In this document: positions 13,580 to 15,618 of the stretch, piece by piece
How positions within the stretch are numbered: position 1 is the first letter of the stretch
Layout of the letters: each line of letters starts with the position of its first letter
Origin: Palsa-459 sp035510855
GTDB taxonomy: Bacteria; Actinomycetota; Acidimicrobiia; Acidimicrobiales; RAAP-2
DNA: 15,618 nt
Assembly: GCA_035510855.1 (NCBI GenBank)
Contig: DATKGG010000034.1
Coordinates: 1 to 15,618, forward strand
Reading direction: 5' to 3'
Program-made: the position numbers and the translations under genes
Notes under the pieces: generated by a model
Told to the model about the DNA's origin: nothing
What the model saw: only the letters and a program-made list of their open reading frames with translations
The model's database searches: none

Positions 13580-14628
13580 GGCCAGCTGCCCGCGAGTAGC
13601 CGTCGGTAGGCAGCGAGATGCTCGCCGACGACGACGTCGAGACGGTGGTCGGCTGCTTGGGCGCGTCCGCCAGCGACGAGTCGCGCGCGCAGGGATGCGT
13701 CGCACGCGCGCTCGAGCGCACGAGCGAGCGAGACGGGGTCCCGCGGAGTGGCCAAGAGCCCAGAGACCTGGTCCACGACCGTGTCGCTCGTGCCCGGACA
13801 CCCGGTCGCGACGACCGCGACACCCGCGGCCATGGCCTCGAGCACCACGGTTGGCTGTCCCTCCCACACCGAGGCGAGACCGAGGACGTCGGCGCCCCCG
13901 AGCAACGCGCGCGCGTCGTCAAGCCACTCGCGCACGACGACGCGACCTCGGACGCCGAGGCGCTCGACCTCCGCGCGCACCGCACCCTCGAGTGGTCCAC
14001 CCCCGATGAGCACGCCCGAGGCCCCGGGGGCGAGCTCGAGCGCACGCACCAGCGTCAGCGGGTCCTTTTGGTCAGTGAGCCTGGCGGGCGAGACGCACAA
14101 GAGCGTCGAAGGGTCCAGGCCGAACCGTCCGGCGAGGGCGTCGCGGCCGATCGGGGCGGGCATCGGCGGCACCGCGTTGTTGAGCACCCTGCTCGCCACC
14201 CCGTGCGCGGCGAGCAGGCGCCGAGGTCCCTCCCCGCACGAGGCGACGGCAACTCGCGTGGCTCGCACCATCCATGCCGTCCGCGGGAGGCGAGCGGGAT
14301 CGACGCCATGGCACGTGACGAGCGACCGGCGCCGCAGCCCGAGCGAGACGAACGGCGCGAGGCGAAGCCCGTGCGCGTGCACGACGTCAGGGCCGAGCTC
14401 GCCCACGATGCCACGGAGCGCACCCACGAAGGCCGGAGCAGTGCGCGCGGCGAGCGCAGGGAGGCGTCGGAGCTCGACGTCACCGGCGTCGAGCTCCCCG
14501 GGGCCGCTCGCGATCACGACCTCGCAGCCAGCCGCCGCCAGCCCCTGTGCGAGCAGGCCGACCTGGACCTGCATGCCACCTATCCCACCGTGCGCGACGA
14601 CGAGGAGCACACGAGACGGTGCCGGCAC
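13576..14628 (-). CDS. Glycosyltransferase family 4
   Basis: Retaining GT-B glycosyltransferase of 350 residues that would transfer a sugar from a nucleotide-sugar donor to a glycan, lipid or small-molecule acceptor at the cytoplasmic face. The N-terminal acceptor domain starts with RVLLVVAHGGIGGMQVQ, carrying the Gly-rich loop, followed by DVVHAHG (81-87). The donor domain has SPARLTDQKDP (180-190) with Arg183 and Lys188 placed for diphosphate binding, and the EX7E pair Glu256/Glu264 in EGQPTVVLEAMAAG. No signal peptide or membrane segment is present. GTG 14628 is the only start that keeps the N-terminal strand; an ATG at 14636 is out of frame. The ribosome binding site is weak. It stands alone among metabolic genes, so the acceptor and donor are unknown. 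Its stop overlaps the ABM gene stop. Confidence 0.9.
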   Translation of the reverse strand: MPAPSRVLLVVAHGGIGGMQVQVGLLAQGLAAAGCEVVIASGPGELDAGDVELRRLPALAARTAPAFVGALRGIVGELGPDVVHAHGLRLAPFVSLGLRRRSLVTCHGVDPARLPRTAWMVRATRVAVASCGEGPRRLLAAHGVASRVLNNAVPPMPAPIGRDALAGRFGLDPSTLLCVSPARLTDQKDPLTLVRALELAPGASGVLIGGGPLEGAVRAEVERLGVRGRVVVREWLDDARALLGGADVLGLASVWEGQPTVVLEAMAAGVAVVATGCPGTSDTVVDQVSGLLATPRDPVSLARALERACDASLRARLVAGGRAQAADHRLDVVVGEHLAAYRRLLAGSWP

Positions 14629-14674
14629 CCGTTCATCGTTGCACGTGACTCGCGGGGGACCTTCGACTCGGTCC

Positions 14675-14680
14675 TATCGT
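14675..14680 (+). promoter_or_regulatory. -10 element for a leaderless mutase transcript
   Basis: TATCGT (TANNNT) ends six bases before the GTG start at 14687. The GAGGG between them is only one base from the start codon, too close to act as a ribosome binding site. Leaderless initiation is the simplest reading. The spacing is identical to that before the adenosyltransferase gene at 9338. Confidence 0.5.
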
Positions 14681-14686
14681 GAGGGC

Positions 14687-15618
14687 GTGGCAGCCGACGC
14701 GAACCGACGTGTGACCGACTCAGGGATCGAGGTCAAGCCGCTCTACGGGCCTGACGACCTGGGCGACGACGACGTCGCCACGTCGCTCGGGGAGCCCGGG
14801 TCGTTCCCCTACACGCGGGGCGTGCACGCCAAGATGTACCGCGAGCGGCTCTGGACCATGCGCCAGTACGCGGGGTTCGGGACGGCCGAGGCCACCAACG
14901 AGCGGTTCAAGTTCCTGCTCGCCGCCGGCCAGACGGGGCTGTCGTGCGCGTTCGACCTGCCGACCCAGATGGGCTTCGACGCCGACCACCCGCGCGCCGA
15001 GGGCGAGGTCGGAAAGGTCGGCGTCGCGATCTCCTCGATCGAGGACATGCGCCTCCTGCTCGCGGGACTGCCGCTCGACGAGGTGACGACGTCGATGACG
15101 ATCAACGCGACTGCCTCGACGCTGCTGCTGCTCTACGAGCTCGTTGCGGCCGAACAGGGCGTCGGCGGCGCCGCGATCCGAGGGACGATCCAGAACGACA
15201 TCCTCAAGGAGTACGTGGCGCGGGGCACGTACATCTACCCACCGCGTCCCTCGATGCGACTCGTGACCGACACGTTCGCGTACTGCCGCGAGCACCTGCC
15301 GCAGTGGAACACGATCTCGATCTCGGGCTACCACATCCGAGAGGCGGGCTCGACGGCCGTCCAGGAGGTGGCGTTCACGCTCGCCGACGGGATCGCCTAC
15401 GTCGAGGCGGCGGTCGCGGCCGGGCTCGCGGTCGACGAGTTCGCCCCCAGGCTGAGCTTCTTCTTCAACGCGCACAACAACCTGTTCCAGGAGGTCGCGA
15501 AGTTCCGCGCGGCCCGGCGGCTGTGGGCACGGATCATGACGGAGCGCTTCGGTGCCAAGGACCCGAGGTCCGTGATGCTGCGCTTCCACGCCCAGACCGG
15601 CGGCTCGACGCTCACCGC
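14687..15618 (+). CDS. mutB: Methylmalonyl-CoA mutase catalytic subunit, N-terminal part (partial)
   Basis: Adenosylcobalamin-dependent mutase that interconverts methylmalonyl-CoA and succinyl-CoA. The first 310 codons are present and the frame leaves the right edge inside the TIM-barrel domain. It aligns without gaps over the core to the Propionibacterium enzyme from memory, with an offset of 28. Tyr61 in RQYAGF corresponds to Tyr89, Gln169 in GTIQNDILKEY to Gln197, Arg179 to Arg207 and His216 in ISGYHIREAG to His244. Having both the Tyr and the Arg argues for methylmalonyl-CoA rather than isobutyryl-CoA, whose mutases use Phe and Gln. The GVHAKMY segment and short N-terminus (about 40 residues before the barrel) resemble the archaeal/Gram-positive type, in which the B12-binding domain may be a separate subunit; that part lies outside the window. 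It is a client for the adenosyltransferase at 9338. Confidence 0.92.
   Translation, partial: MAADANRRVTDSGIEVKPLYGPDDLGDDDVATSLGEPGSFPYTRGVHAKMYRERLWTMRQYAGFGTAEATNERFKFLLAAGQTGLSCAFDLPTQMGFDADHPRAEGEVGKVGVAISSIEDMRLLLAGLPLDEVTTSMTINATASTLLLLYELVAAEQGVGGAAIRGTIQNDILKEYVARGTYIYPPRPSMRLVTDTFAYCREHLPQWNTISISGYHIREAGSTAVQEVAFTLADGIAYVEAAVAAGLAVDEFAPRLSFFFNAHNNLFQEVAKFRAARRLWARIMTERFGAKDPRSVMLRFHAQTGGSTLT

Noticed and set aside
1..15618. Search by eye for CRISPR repeats, inverted-repeat insertion sequences, tRNA or rRNA genes, defence or secondary-metabolite clusters
   Set aside because: No regularly spaced repeats, transposase motifs, cloverleaf candidates or defence-gene signatures were found. 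The genes are housekeeping with uniform composition.

Overview
The window is uniformly high-GC and densely coded. Nearly every codon of the real genes ends in G or C, GTG and TTG starts are common, and genes overlap by 1-8 bases. Two genes have a TANNNT hexamer six bases before a GTG start, which looks like leaderless transcription. Together with the gene families this points to an actinobacterium. A deep-branching actinobacterial lineage, for example an Acidimicrobiia-type one, would fit, but that is inference. I see no rRNA or tRNA, CRISPR array, insertion sequence, phage gene or other sign of transfer. This is core-metabolism chromosome.

Left part (1-4790, all on +): the tail of an unidentified gene, RNase HI, then a tightly packed lipoic-acid module. 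The module holds a dihydrolipoyl dehydrogenase (E3), a 2-oxo acid dehydrogenase acyltransferase (E2) and one 544-residue reading frame that joins a complete octanoyltransferase (LipB) to a complete lipoyl synthase (LipA). The carrier (E2 lipoyl domain), both enzymes that build its lipoyl group and the enzyme that reoxidises it lie in one overlapping run. No E1 gene is visible. The LipB-LipA fusion is the most unusual object in the window.

Middle (4793-11397): a probable exported protein of unknown function on +; a short 227-base gap with a possible hairpin terminator and a small minus-strand reading frame with a good ribosome binding site; cobalamin-dependent methionine synthase (metH) on -; and, diverging from it across only 43 bases, a PduO-type cob(I)alamin adenosyltransferase coupled to a leucyl aminopeptidase. 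With the methylmalonyl-CoA mutase at the right edge, both classic B12 cofactor forms are represented: methylcobalamin for MetH, and adenosylcobalamin made by the adenosyltransferase and used by the mutase.

Right part (11398-15618): a nitroreductase-like flavoprotein on - whose stop codon abuts the aminopeptidase stop; a rhodanese-ThiF/MoeB E1-like enzyme with the rhodanese domain at the N-terminus, coupled to a small ABM-type protein; a GT4 glycosyltransferase on - whose stop overlaps the ABM stop; and the first 310 codons of a methylmalonyl-CoA mutase catalytic subunit running off the right edge.
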